From: Candidatus Rifleibacteriota bacterium
GTDB lineage: Bacteria; Muiribacteriota; Ozemobacteria; Ozemobacterales; Ozemobacteraceae
Length of the DNA stretch: 64,000 nt
Direction: 5' to 3'
NCBI GenBank assembly: GCA_012517355.1
Contig: JAAYVD010000117.1
Location: 91,717 to 155,716, forward strand
The translations under genes and the position numbers were made by a program. The stretch's first letter is position 1, and every line of letters starts with the position of its first letter. Shown piece after piece: positions 34,101 to 41,524 of this stretch. The notes beneath the pieces were generated by a model that was not told where the DNA came from, did not search any database, and saw nothing but the letters and a program-made list of their open reading frames with translations.

Positions 34101-34200
34101 GTTCTTTTCCGAGATCTTCCTGATGCCGCTGGTCTATTCCAACGCGGTGATCCTGCGGCTCATGCTGGCACGCGGGGCTTCGCCGGGGCGGCATCCCTGA
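31108..34200 (+). CDS. Large HEAT-repeat protein with C-terminal membrane domain
   Basis: This is a 1030-residue protein of unusual build. HEAT/PBS-lyase-type repeats occupy residues about 5-270, with recurring units such as DPDNRVKANVITVL. A Pro-rich linker spans about 289-372. A second HEAT block runs from about 380 to 560 and contains near-copies of the first block's motif (DPNNRVRANTILAL). A charged helical section lies near 650-745. The last 255 residues carry about six transmembrane helices (first near 775-800) separated by short loops. It looks like a cytoplasmic scaffold tied to a membrane module. It follows the sulfatase-fold gene by 2 bp, so a joint envelope function is likely. Its 3' end overlaps the convergent rhomboid gene by 41 bp. 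Confidence 0.7.
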   Translation: MPTGTINGLLATLRSPDENERRQAIVELLESQDPQALPLLTQLASQDPSVEIRYYARRAVETLKKSLPAAPPPAGGEGRPLADLFASPAPADRFEGLKQALRTPTPEGTALVRQGLAREEVPQLKASFLIAMGRLGGPGDVPALAAGLAAEDARVRANAVEALGTVGGDEAVRRVIPLLQDPDNRVKANVITVLKGFGGASLLELLRRMAAEDEVWMRDSALYALSCFDSPHALALVARMAARDPLERLREKAGQYLRGLADKGNQVAAELLARVAAARAGTTPETPVSPPSPPPSRPPSPPSVAEPGPVAPPRPATVAPAPPGAEAPPLPVAILPRPAEVPEKTLPAPIPAAPAPVPPPSPAGVAPAGVEMPVATGAAGLGDEIQGLLASDDPGKRQLALLKVSQGATRDPADLPLLLAALRRESEGLLLASLITLLKDFRGDGVFEAVQPFLTHADDRVRANAAETLAAIDGPAASPHLLALLEDPNNRVRANTILALAADGILDPVGAVGTMCADPREVFRRSGLYVVSSLPRPGFLPLLQTLLEDTSPRVRGLAFDVVSDFAEAGIPGAAQIKSRVEDRIRMEKGRDRFFENSFDQLFSGLLQSMAAGGGPSRARPEASPLQERQALMRLGRKAEQAGLLPVALRDRLAALAKETQRLQALLGDRERQSPPQDPGIAGQAKEASERELLRQEIKRAEGRRDSILIEAGGQVLDGAARQTAEARNRLQPELQEAEASRVAGVPTGEFSVLPAADAAIPEIFDLTMRIYQKHVVAFSLVTGGIAFGSGLVLGGGILVVALAMAVHPALGALLILPLLPVALYGGVWAHALWKVTLTLMIQRFVAGQPAPLGETTREAAGLAGPLVWVMARKYLYLAGQGVAAFFIALPVAGFLVVNNGLYGVALVRLGMLVVMAVIFGSRFFPYWLVEPDFVLQGGRPDRDPFESALQVFRDNPGRIIMLYLFASVMMGLISGTTVELFVLLTFLPLGKVVVTVVAFFSEIFLMPLVYSNAVILRLMLARGASPGRHP

Positions 34201-34987
34201 AGAACCAGCCGGCCAAAAGGCCGGCCATGAAACCGCCCACGTGGCAGTCGAAGGCCACCTGGGAACCGCCGGACAGGGTGGCCTGGGACATGGCGAAGAT
34301 GTTGAACAGGATGAAGAAACCCAGGACCATCCACGACGGCACGTCGAGCCGGCGGATGAAGAACCAGACCGGGCAGAAATACGTGGTGATGCGGTTCCCC
34401 GGGAAAAGGATGATGTAGGCCCCCATCAATCCGGAGATGGCTCCGCTGGCACCCACCAGGGGGAGATTGGATTCGAGCCGCAGGAGCATGTGCAGGATGC
34501 CGCCGCCGACCCCGGCGGCCAGGTAGAAGAGCAGGAACAGCGGTCTCCCCATGCGCTCCTCGACATTGTCGGAAAAGATCCAGAAGAACCAGAGATTGCC
34601 GAGCAGGTGCATCCATCCTCCGTGCAGGAAGATGTAGGTGAGAGGCATCAGCCACAGTCCGGCCGCGGTGTTGGAAATCTGGAACCGGAGCTCGGACGGT
34701 CCCTCCACCTCCCCCGGTTCCTCCTCCGCCCGGGACGACCGGCCCGGCCGTCGGCCGGGAGAGGGCTTGTCGAGGGGGATGACGCACTCGTAGTCGGTCT
34801 TTCCCGAAAGGAACGGGGCGGGCACCAGGCCGTGGCGGAGAGAGAAGCGGAGGGATTCCTCCGCGTCACCGAGGCCGATCAGGAATTGGTAACAATAGAC
34901 GAGCACCGTGATCGTCATGAGGACGTAGGAAACCACCGGCGTCGCCTGGACGGGTTCGTTGTTCTGGTCGTGCAGGGGGAGGAACAT
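34160..34987 (-). CDS. Rhomboid-family intramembrane serine protease
   Basis: This 275-residue membrane protease cleaves substrates within the bilayer. The catalytic serine is in GASGAISG (near residue 181) and the histidine in FDCHVGGFMAG (near 247). The structural motif HGGWMHLLGNLWFFWIFSDN is also present. Five to six transmembrane helices are visible. A charged insert of about 45 residues (near 65-110, with SRAEEEPGEVEG) sits between the first helix and the core. The ATG at 34987 lacks a ribosome site, but TATACT ends exactly 7 nt upstream, pointing to a leaderless mRNA. The gene is divergent from the SurA-like gene and overlaps the HEAT gene tail to tail. Confidence 0.9.
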   Translation of the reverse strand: MFLPLHDQNNEPVQATPVVSYVLMTITVLVYCYQFLIGLGDAEESLRFSLRHGLVPAPFLSGKTDYECVIPLDKPSPGRRPGRSSRAEEEPGEVEGPSELRFQISNTAAGLWLMPLTYIFLHGGWMHLLGNLWFFWIFSDNVEERMGRPLFLLFYLAAGVGGGILHMLLRLESNLPLVGASGAISGLMGAYIILFPGNRITTYFCPVWFFIRRLDVPSWMVLGFFILFNIFAMSQATLSGGSQVAFDCHVGGFMAGLLAGWFFRDAAPAKPRVPA

Positions 34988-34994
34988 CGGTCAG

Positions 34995-35023
34995 AGTATA
35001 GCGGCCCAGGATATGATTGGCAA
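34995..35023 (-). promoter_or_regulatory. Rhomboid promoter, leaderless geometry
   Basis: On the - strand TTGCCA (35018-35023), a 17-bp spacer and TATACT (34995-35000) are followed by 7 nt and the ATG. Its -35 box overlaps the -35 box of the divergent promoter. Confidence 0.7.
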
Positions 35024-35046
35024 TCCCCGGAGGGGGGTGATATACT
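35017..35046 (+). promoter_or_regulatory. Promoter of the SurA-like gene
   Basis: TTGGCA (35017-35022), an 18-bp spacer and TATACT (35041-35046). The two divergent -35 boxes share TGGCA, so polymerase binding to one should exclude the other. Confidence 0.65.
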
Positions 35047-35079
35047 ACCCGCCCGGACCAAATTTCTATGGGAGGCCAT

Positions 35080-36750
35080 ATGACCATGAGTTCAGGGCGC
35101 CAGGGCGCCCTCTGGTGTATTTTCCTTCTGTTCGTGGTGTGTACCGGGCAAGCCTGGGGGGCCGAGACCGCTTCCGCCCCCGCCGCTGCCCCCAATCCCG
35201 ATGATGTCCTGGCCACGATCGGCGACACCCGGATCACCCGCGCCGACCTGATGAAGGAGATCGAAACCTTCAAGGGCAGCGGCGGCGACCGCGCTCCGGA
35301 CCTCGATTCCCGGGAGAACAAGCTCAAGTTCCTGCAGCAACTGGTGGAGGTCACCCTCCTCGAGCTGAAGGCCGGCCAGGCCAAAACGGCCGAAAAGCCC
35401 GAGCTGGAAGGGCAGATCCGCGAAAACTCGATCGCCCTCCTCGCTTCCGCCTACCTCCGCAAGGTCCGCGGCGACCCCCAGGTCGGCAAGGCCGATGTCG
35501 ACGCGTACTACCAGAAGAACAAGGACCGCTTCTCCACCGGCCCGAGCTATCACCTGTTCCAGATGACCGTCGAGACGCCGGAGGCCGCGGAAGCCGCCAA
35601 AAAGGACCTCGAGGCGAAGAAGTCCTTCGCCGAGGTGGCCACCGCCCGGTCGGTCGACACCTTCAAAAGCAGCGGCGGTGACCGGGGCTTCGTGGCCCTG
35701 GGCGAGATGCACCCGATGGTGTCGGCGGCGGTCTCCTCGCTGGCGGCCGACCAGGTGTCCGGGCCCCTCAAGGGGGACGACGGCAAGCTGGTGCTGGTGA
35801 AGTATTCCGAGAAGAAGGACGGGACGGCCAAGCCTCTCGAGGAGGTGGCCACCTCGATCGAAAAGGAACTGAAGGACCAGAAGCTCCAGGAAGCCCTGGA
35901 GACCCGCCTCGGCGAACTCGAGAAGGAGTTCTCCTTCAAACTGGACGAGAAGGCCGCCGAGATCCTGCGGCAGCCCGAATTCAAGCCCGAAGATGCCCAG
36001 AAGCCGTTGTTCACGATCGGCACCGAGACGGTCACGATCGAGGCGCTGATGCCGGAATTGGAGCGGATCCCCCCCTTCATCCGGCCCGCCATCCTGGGCG
36101 GCGAAGGCCTCCAGGACTTCCTCAGGCAGTTCTGCCACCGCGAGCTGATCAAGCGGTACGTCTCCCGGAACTATGACGCCCTGGCCAAGGAATTCCCCGA
36201 CGTGATGCGGGATGCCCGCCGGCGGGTGTCGCTCAAGGCCTTCCTCGACGAGAAGGTCGGCAACGTCGTGACCGTCAGCGACGACGAGATCAAGGATTTC
36301 TACTCCAAGAACCTCGGCGAGTTCGCCCAGCCCGAGCAGGTGCGGGCCCACCACATCCTGGTGGACAGCGAGGAGAAGGCCAAGGGCCTGCTCGAGCGCC
36401 TCAACAAAAACGAGAAGTTCGAGGACCTGGCGAAGACCGAGTCCAAGTGCCCCTCCGGCAAGGAAGGCGGGGACCTGGGCTTCTTCGGCAAGGGCCAGAT
36501 GGTGCCCGAGTTCGACCAGGTCGCCCAGACCGCCGAGATCGGCAAGGTCGTGGGGCCGGTCAAGACCCAGTTCGGGTTCCACCTCGTGCGGGTCGACGAG
36601 CGGAAAGCCGCCGGCACCACGCCGCTGGAGGAGGTCAAAGACCAGATCAAGTCCCGCCTCCTGCCGCAGAAACAGCGGGCGGCCTTCGAAAAGCTCCTGG
36701 AAGACCTGAAGAAGGAATTCCCCGTCAAAGAGTCGTTCGAAAAGCTCTGA
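35080..36750 (+). CDS. SurA/PpiC-type periplasmic peptidyl-prolyl isomerase and chaperone
   Basis: The product has 556 residues from the ATG at 35080 (GGGAGG 4-5 bp upstream; an ATG at 35086 is also possible). A signal peptide ends near AWG-AET. The N-terminal chaperone helices begin with VLATIGDTRITRADL. A first, degenerate parvulin-like domain follows (about 145-245, with SGGDRGFVALGEM). A helical linker leads to a canonical parvulin domain (about 425-515: RAHHILVDSEEKAKGLLERL, GKEGGDLGFFGKGQMVPEF, FGFHLVRVDE). Two parvulin copies and flanking helices recall SurA, which folds outer-membrane proteins. rny follows closely and may be read through. Confidence 0.88.
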   Translation: MTMSSGRQGALWCIFLLFVVCTGQAWGAETASAPAAAPNPDDVLATIGDTRITRADLMKEIETFKGSGGDRAPDLDSRENKLKFLQQLVEVTLLELKAGQAKTAEKPELEGQIRENSIALLASAYLRKVRGDPQVGKADVDAYYQKNKDRFSTGPSYHLFQMTVETPEAAEAAKKDLEAKKSFAEVATARSVDTFKSSGGDRGFVALGEMHPMVSAAVSSLAADQVSGPLKGDDGKLVLVKYSEKKDGTAKPLEEVATSIEKELKDQKLQEALETRLGELEKEFSFKLDEKAAEILRQPEFKPEDAQKPLFTIGTETVTIEALMPELERIPPFIRPAILGGEGLQDFLRQFCHRELIKRYVSRNYDALAKEFPDVMRDARRRVSLKAFLDEKVGNVVTVSDDEIKDFYSKNLGEFAQPEQVRAHHILVDSEEKAKGLLERLNKNEKFEDLAKTESKCPSGKEGGDLGFFGKGQMVPEFDQVAQTAEIGKVVGPVKTQFGFHLVRVDERKAAGTTPLEEVKDQIKSRLLPQKQRAAFEKLLEDLKKEFPVKESFEKL

Positions 36751-36837
36751 TCCATGGGTCCTGACAACCTGGCGGGTCCGGAACCATCGGTTCCGGCCGC
36801 CCACCCCGACATCGTAGGAGGTTCCCCAAATCCGGCC

Positions 36838-38388
36838 ATGCTGGAATATCTCTTGTATGTGGTCATGCTGGTGGTCGGCGGGCTCGTCGGCTTCTTCCTG
36901 AACCGTCTCCAGGCACAGGGAAAGAGCGACGAGATCATCGCCGGCGCCGAGAAACAGAAGGAAACGCTGCTCGAGGAAGCCCGCCGCAAGGCGCAGGAAG
37001 AACTCGAACAAGCCCAGAAACGGGCCAAGGAAATCAAGGAGAAGGAACTCGTCCTTCGCAAGAATGCCGAGAAGGACTTCAAGAAGAAGAAACACGAACT
37101 CGAGAAGCTCGAGGCCCAGCTCCTGCACAAGATCGAAAAGGCCGAAGCCCGCTCCGACCTGCTCGACAAGAAGGTCGAGGACCTGCGGGTCAAGGAAGGG
37201 GAGCTCGAGACGAAGAAGCAGGAAGCCGCCACCCTCGTGGAAAGCCAGCGCCGCGAACTGGAACGGGTCGCCGGGCTCAACCCCGAACAGGCCCGGGCCG
37301 AGCTCCTCAAGCGGGTCGAAGACGAGCTGCAATACGAGATCGCGGTCAAAGTGAAGGAAGCCGAGCAGAGGGTCAAGGAGAGCGCCGACAAGAAGTCACG
37401 CGAGATCCTGGCCACCACCATCCAGCGGTGCTCGACCGACCACTCGATCGACCCGATCGTCTCGGTCGTGGAGCTCCCTTCCGAAGAGATGAAGGGCCGG
37501 ATCATCGGCCGCGAGGGCCGCAACATCCGGGCCTTCGAGAGCCTGACCGGCGTCGACTGCATCATCGACGACACCCCCGAAGCGGTCGTGCTGTCCGGGT
37601 TCGACCCCATCAAACGCGAGATCGCGCGGGTGACCATGGAGATGCTCACCCTGGACGGCCGCATCCACCCTGCCAAGATCGAGGAGATGTACGAGAAGGC
37701 CAAGAGCGAGGTCAACCTCCGGGTGAAGGAGGCCGGCGAGCAGGCCATGCTCGCATTGGGCATCCAGAGCATCCACTCCGAGCTGATCGAGATCGTCGGC
37801 CGGCTCAACTTCCGCACCTCGTACGGACAGAACGTCCTGCAGCATTCCATCGAGGTCGCCAACCTCGCCGCCGGCATGGCCGCCGAGATCGGCGCCAACG
37901 CCGTCCTGGCCAAACGGGCCGGCCTGCTGCACGACATCGGCAAGGTGATCGAAAGCGACGAGGGCAACCACGCCTCGCTCGGCGCCGATTTCGCCCGCAA
38001 GTTCCAGGAGTCCCCCAAGGTGGTCAACGCCATCGGCGCCCATCACGAGGACATCCCCTACGAGTCGATGGAAGCGGTCCTGATCTCGGCCGCCGATGCC
38101 ATCTCCGCCTCCCGGCGAGGCGCCCGCAAGGAGTCGCTGGAAGCCTACATCAAGCGCCTCGAGGACCTCGAGGCCATCGCCCGCGGCTTCGACGGCGTCT
38201 CCTCGGCCTTCGCCATCCAGGCCGGACGCGAGATCCGCGTCATGGTCCAGCCCGAAAAGGTCGACGATGCCACCGCCCCCAAGCTCTGCCGCGACATCGT
38301 CAAGAAGATCGAAGCCGACCTCGAGTATCCCGGCCAGGTGAAGGTCGTCCTGATCCGGGAGACCCGCAGCGTGGAAGTGGCACACTGA
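36838..38388 (+). CDS. rny: Ribonuclease Y
   Basis: This 516-residue membrane-bound endoribonuclease starts mRNA decay. The N-terminal transmembrane helix (MLEYLLYVVMLVVGGLVGFF), the long Lys/Glu coiled coil (about 30-200), the KH domain (GRIIGREGRNIRAFESLTG) and the HD domain (HSIEVANLAAGMAAEI then RAGLLHDIGK) occur in the standard order. Length matches the family. I chose ATG 36838 because the transmembrane helix begins there. AGGAGGT is present but 15 bp away, longer than usual, so the start is a little uncertain; ATG 36754 would add 28 residues without family support. The ymdB-like gene follows, the same pairing as in Bacillus. Confidence 0.95.
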   Translation: MLEYLLYVVMLVVGGLVGFFLNRLQAQGKSDEIIAGAEKQKETLLEEARRKAQEELEQAQKRAKEIKEKELVLRKNAEKDFKKKKHELEKLEAQLLHKIEKAEARSDLLDKKVEDLRVKEGELETKKQEAATLVESQRRELERVAGLNPEQARAELLKRVEDELQYEIAVKVKEAEQRVKESADKKSREILATTIQRCSTDHSIDPIVSVVELPSEEMKGRIIGREGRNIRAFESLTGVDCIIDDTPEAVVLSGFDPIKREIARVTMEMLTLDGRIHPAKIEEMYEKAKSEVNLRVKEAGEQAMLALGIQSIHSELIEIVGRLNFRTSYGQNVLQHSIEVANLAAGMAAEIGANAVLAKRAGLLHDIGKVIESDEGNHASLGADFARKFQESPKVVNAIGAHHEDIPYESMEAVLISAADAISASRRGARKESLEAYIKRLEDLEAIARGFDGVSSAFAIQAGREIRVMVQPEKVDDATAPKLCRDIVKKIEADLEYPGQVKVVLIRETRSVEVAH

Positions 38389-38424
38389 CACGCTTTCCCC
38401 GCCCACCCGGGGCGGGGTGACCAC

Positions 38425-38462
38425 CCGGAGGGAGGGCCCGCACGGGGCCCTCCTTCCGGTTT
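38425..38462 (+). terminator. Hairpin terminator after rny
   Basis: A 15-bp stem with one G-T pair (38425-38439 with 38445-38459) and a 5-nt loop is followed by TTT. It separates rny from the ymdB-like gene. Confidence 0.65.
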
Positions 38463-38513
38463 CCGGCCCCCCTGGTCCCTCCCTGGGAGCGTCCGGCGCG
38501 AGGAACCGCAGGC

Positions 38514-39329
38514 ATGAACGTGCTGATGATCGGCGACATCTATGGCTCGGCCGGCCGCCGCCTGGTGGCCGCCCTGGTTCCCCGCCTGCGCGCCGAGCAC
38601 CGGGTCGACTGGGTGATCGCCAACGGCGAGAACGCCACCGGCGGGGTGGGCCTGTCCCCCCGGCATCGCGACCAGATCCTCGCCGCCGGCATCGACCTGC
38701 TGACGGGGGGGAACCATGTCTTCGCCCGCCCCGACTGGACGGCCGCAGTGGCCGACCCCGCCCGGCTCCTGCGGCCGCAGAACATCGGGGGGGAAACCCT
38801 GCCCGGCCGGGGTTGGTCCATCCTGGCCGCGCCCGATCGCCCGTCCCTGGGAGTGATCAACCTGGCCGGCCGGATCTTCATGGAACCCGCGGAATGCCCC
38901 TTCCAGTGGGCCGACCTCCTGCTCGCCCGGCTTCCCGCCGACCTGCCCGTGGTCGTCGACTTCCACGCCGAGGCCACTTCCGAGAAGATCGCGCTGGCCT
39001 GGCACCTGGACGGCCGGGCCGCCTTCGTGGCCGGGACCCACACGCACGTCCAGACGGCCGACGAGCGGATCCTCCCCGGGGGGACCGGGGCCATCACCGA
39101 TCTTGGGATGACCGGGCCGCGCGACGGCATCCTCGGCGTCGACCGGGGGATCGTGCTCAACCGCTTCCGGAATGGATTCTCCGACCGGTTCCAGTCGGCC
39201 CAGGGGCCCGCGGTCCTGGAAGGGGTGCTGATCGAGGTGGCGGGGCCCGGCCGTACCCGGTCGGTGCGCCGCCTCCGGTATCAGGAGGAACCCGGCGGGG
39301 CGGCCGGGTCCGACTCCGCCACCGATTGA
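38514..39329 (+). CDS. ymdB: YmdB-family metallophosphoesterase
   Basis: This 271-residue calcineurin-like phosphoesterase belongs to the YmdB family, shown in Bacillus to hydrolyse 2',3'-cyclic nucleotides and to influence biofilm and motility switching. MNVLMIGDIYGSAGR, VIANGENATGG, TGGNHVF, VVDFHAEATSEK and AGTHTHVQTADE supply the metal ligands (Asp8, the Glu/Asn pair, and the later His residues). The DLGMTGPRDGILG tail is also conserved. The neighbour rny supports the call, because RNase Y and YmdB are often paired. Its last 49 bp overlap the convergent thioredoxin-like gene. Confidence 0.92.
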   Translation: MNVLMIGDIYGSAGRRLVAALVPRLRAEHRVDWVIANGENATGGVGLSPRHRDQILAAGIDLLTGGNHVFARPDWTAAVADPARLLRPQNIGGETLPGRGWSILAAPDRPSLGVINLAGRIFMEPAECPFQWADLLLARLPADLPVVVDFHAEATSEKIALAWHLDGRAAFVAGTHTHVQTADERILPGGTGAITDLGMTGPRDGILGVDRGIVLNRFRNGFSDRFQSAQGPAVLEGVLIEVAGPGRTRSVRRLRYQEEPGGAAGSDSATD

Positions 39330-39640
39330 AGGATCTGGTCGAGGTAGGAACGCAGGAACTCCTCCTGCTGGTAGCCGGCCAGGATCTCGACCACCTCGCC
39401 CCCGGCCAACAAAACGGTGGTGGGCAGGGTCCGGGCCCCGAACTCCTCGGCCAGGGCCTCTTCCGTGTCCACGTTGACCTGGCCAACGAAGACCCGGCCC
39501 CGGAATTCCTCGGCCAGCCGGTCGATGACCGGCACCTGCAACCGGCTTGGGGCGCACCAGGCGGCATAGAAGACCACCAGGGCCACCGCCTCGGGGTTCC
39601 GTGCTCCCGCCTGGAAGGCTTCGCTCGTCAGGTCGTCCAT
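39281..39640 (-). CDS. Thioredoxin-fold protein with WCAPS active site
   Basis: The product has 119 residues from the ATG at 39640. The thioredoxin fold is clear: VVFYAAWCAPSRLQVPVIDRL, VNVDTEEALAEEFGARTLPT with the cis-proline, and VLLAGGEVVEILAGY. The active site, however, reads W28-C29-A30-P31-S32 and not WCGPC, so only the nucleophilic cysteine remains. Such a protein cannot carry out normal dithiol-disulfide exchange. It may act as a monothiol reductase, an isomerase or a chaperone. The gene is divergent from the eight-gene operon that begins at 39794 and overlaps ymdB tail to tail by 49 bp. Confidence 0.85.
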   Translation of the reverse strand: MDDLTSEAFQAGARNPEAVALVVFYAAWCAPSRLQVPVIDRLAEEFRGRVFVGQVNVDTEEALAEEFGARTLPTTVLLAGGEVVEILAGYQQEEFLRSYLDQILQSVAESDPAAPPGSS

Positions 39641-39707
39641 GGTTCTCCTGCCCGGATCCGCCCTGGGAAGCTGCCCGGTCACAGCCACAGGATTATGCAC
39701 GGACCCA

Positions 39708-39736
39708 TTGTATGGGATTCCAGGTTCCAGTATAAT
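39708..39736 (+). promoter_or_regulatory. Promoter of the eight-gene operon (39794-51289)
   Basis: TTGTAT (39708-39713), a 17-bp spacer and a perfect TATAAT (39731-39736) lie 57 bp before the first ATG. No other convincing promoter is seen before 51289. Confidence 0.7.
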
Positions 39737-39793
39737 ACCACGGGCCCGTCGATCGTGCCCCGACGGGTGCCGAATTCCCCGAACAGGTGATGC

Positions 39794-40678
39794 ATGGACC
39801 TCAGTGCCCTCATGGCCAATCTCCGCCCCGCGGCCGCCAAGGCCGGGGCCGTCGAACTCCCTGCGTTTCCGGGGGTTCTGCCGGCCGCCTGGCTGCACCC
39901 CGACGTTCTCGTCCGGCTGTTCACGGGGGGAGACGGCAACTGGTTCGGCTTCCCCCTGACCCTCGACGACTCGGGGTGCGCCCCCCCGGGCGAGAGCTGC
40001 ACCGTCGCCTTCTGCTGGGTCAGGAAGCCCTTCCAGGCCGGCTGGATGACCCGGGTCCAGGAGGTCCTGGCCGCGGCGGTCGATGGGGAGGGACGTCCCC
40101 TGGTCGAGCCCCCCCAATTGGTGGGGCAGCCTACCGCGCCGACCCTGTTCGACGAGGTGGGATGCGCCTGGAAGGTCTTGTGGCGCGGCTCGCAGGCCGG
40201 GGAGATCCGTGTGCTCTCCGCAGTCGGGGGCGAACGCCTGCCCCATCCGGTCGGGATCCTGCGGCTCGACCTTTCCCTCCTGTCCGGGATCATCCGCGGG
40301 GACGTCGCCGCCCCGGCGGGGGGGTGGTCCCGCGACTTTCCCGCCGACGACCTCTACGCCTGGAAATGGCCCCTGCGCCCCCGCGAACTGGAAGAACTGG
40401 GCCGGGCCGACGGCCTGCCCGCCCGCCTGGAGCGTTTGCTGGGCGGGTTCGACCAGGCCCTGGGCCGCAAGGCCATTCCCGAGATGGCGCTTTCCCTTGT
40501 GGAAGGTGGGGTGCTCTGGCGGTTGCTCGAGGCGAAGGGCCTGAGCGGACAACCGGTCTGCGCCCAGGTCCTGGCCACCTGCCGGGCCCGCTTCCGCAAG
40601 GGGTTCCCGGTCCTGGCCAAGGCAGGGTTGTCCGCGGCCGGCTCGCCCCGGGGGGCGAAGGAAGGAGTCCTGCGGTGA
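39794..40678 (+). CDS. Protein of unknown function, first gene of the signalling operon
   Basis: This is a 294-residue cytoplasmic protein without signal peptide or membrane segment. The ATG at 39794 follows AGGTGATG. I do not recognise a family. It is rich in Leu, Arg, Trp and Pro, has a segment with CAPPGESCTVAFCWV near 62-76, and ends in helices that include ALSLVEGGVLWRLLEAKGL. It overlaps the next gene by 1 bp (TGATG). In this operon, which encodes envelope and signalling proteins, an accessory role is possible but unproven. Confidence 0.6.
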   Translation: MDLSALMANLRPAAAKAGAVELPAFPGVLPAAWLHPDVLVRLFTGGDGNWFGFPLTLDDSGCAPPGESCTVAFCWVRKPFQAGWMTRVQEVLAAAVDGEGRPLVEPPQLVGQPTAPTLFDEVGCAWKVLWRGSQAGEIRVLSAVGGERLPHPVGILRLDLSLLSGIIRGDVAAPAGGWSRDFPADDLYAWKWPLRPRELEELGRADGLPARLERLLGGFDQALGRKAIPEMALSLVEGGVLWRLLEAKGLSGQPVCAQVLATCRARFRKGFPVLAKAGLSAAGSPRGAKEGVLR

Positions 40679-41523
40679 TGAGAAAAGCGGTCCGGTTCCC
40701 GGGCGGATGGTCTGTCCGGCGGTGGCTGGTGGTGATCCTGGTGTGGGCGGCGACGGTCACGGCCGGGCATGCCCTGGAGGTCACTCCCGATCTGCTGTTC
40801 CAGCAGATGGAGGAGAGCACCGAAAAGATCCATTCGCTGGTGGCCGAGGTGGAGCTGTCCTCGGGCACGCTGCAGACGTTTGTCACCCTGTCCATCCAGA
40901 GCCCCGACAAGTTCGCCATGCATTTCCAGAACGACTTCCTCCGCGTGGTGTTCGACGGTGAGAAGCTTTGGCTCTACATTGCCTCCCTGGCGGAGGTGTT
41001 CACCCTCGATGCCTCCGGCGGCGGGTGGCTGTCCGAATCGCTGCGGGAGTGGGTGAACCCCCGGGAGATCGTGACCCGCATCACCCGCCAGACCCTGTTT
41101 TCCTTCTTCGATGTGGCACTGATCGACACCGCCACCCTGGGCAGCGTCACCGCCGACCTCGGGCTGGCCACGGCAACGATCCGGGCGATGCGCTTCCAGC
41201 CCCTGACCGGATCCGTGTTCAAGCAGGTTTTCGAGGTCGGGTACTACCACCTGGTGTTCTCCATGGAAACCTTCCTGCCGGTCCTGGTGCAGGAGTTCAG
41301 TCCGGAAGGCAGCCTTCGCGGGACCTTGAAGGTGCTCCGATACCGGATCAACGAGCCGATCCCCCGGGACCGGTTCGTCTTCGAGGTTCCCCCTGGGGTG
41401 GTCCAGGTGCCTTTGACCACGGTCCTGGCGCAGAAACTCGAGCAGGGAAAGAATTTCCTGGTCGAAAAGGTGGGCGAGATGTTCGACCGCATGCGCCGCA
41501 AACTCACTGATTGGGGCCTTTGA
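40678..41523 (+). CDS. LolA-like exported protein
   Basis: The product has 281 residues from the ATG at 40678, whose A is also the last base of the previous stop. The N-terminus has a twin-arginine-free signal peptide (VRRWLVVILVWAATVTAGHALE). The mature part resembles the LolA/LppX-like half-barrel. A helix with LLFQQMEESTEKIHSLVAEVELSSG leads into long beta strands (TFVTLSIQSPDKFAMHFQ, LRVVFDGEKLWLYI) and ends with FEVPPGVVQVPL, a pattern common in lipoprotein-carrier folds. It may carry a lipid or lipoprotein in the periplasm. It is longer than LolA (about 200 residues), with an extra amphipathic C-terminal helix (about 255-281), so the role is not certain. Confidence 0.6.
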   Translation: MRKAVRFPGGWSVRRWLVVILVWAATVTAGHALEVTPDLLFQQMEESTEKIHSLVAEVELSSGTLQTFVTLSIQSPDKFAMHFQNDFLRVVFDGEKLWLYIASLAEVFTLDASGGGWLSESLREWVNPREIVTRITRQTLFSFFDVALIDTATLGSVTADLGLATATIRAMRFQPLTGSVFKQVFEVGYYHLVFSMETFLPVLVQEFSPEGSLRGTLKVLRYRINEPIPRDRFVFEVPPGVVQVPLTTVLAQKLEQGKNFLVEKVGEMFDRMRRKLTDWGL

Positions 41524-41524
41524 C

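Noticed and set aside
30904..34194. Open frame of more than 1000 codons on the - strand opposite the HEAT gene
   Set aside because: It is an antisense shadow rich in Gly, Gln, Arg, Pro and His, without recognisable domains. The + strand frame shows HEAT repeats and membrane helices and is coupled to the gene before it.
35092..37332. Long - strand frame opposite the SurA-like and rny genes
   Set aside because: Leu/Glu/Val/Phe-rich shadow with no family match. Both + strand genes are conserved.
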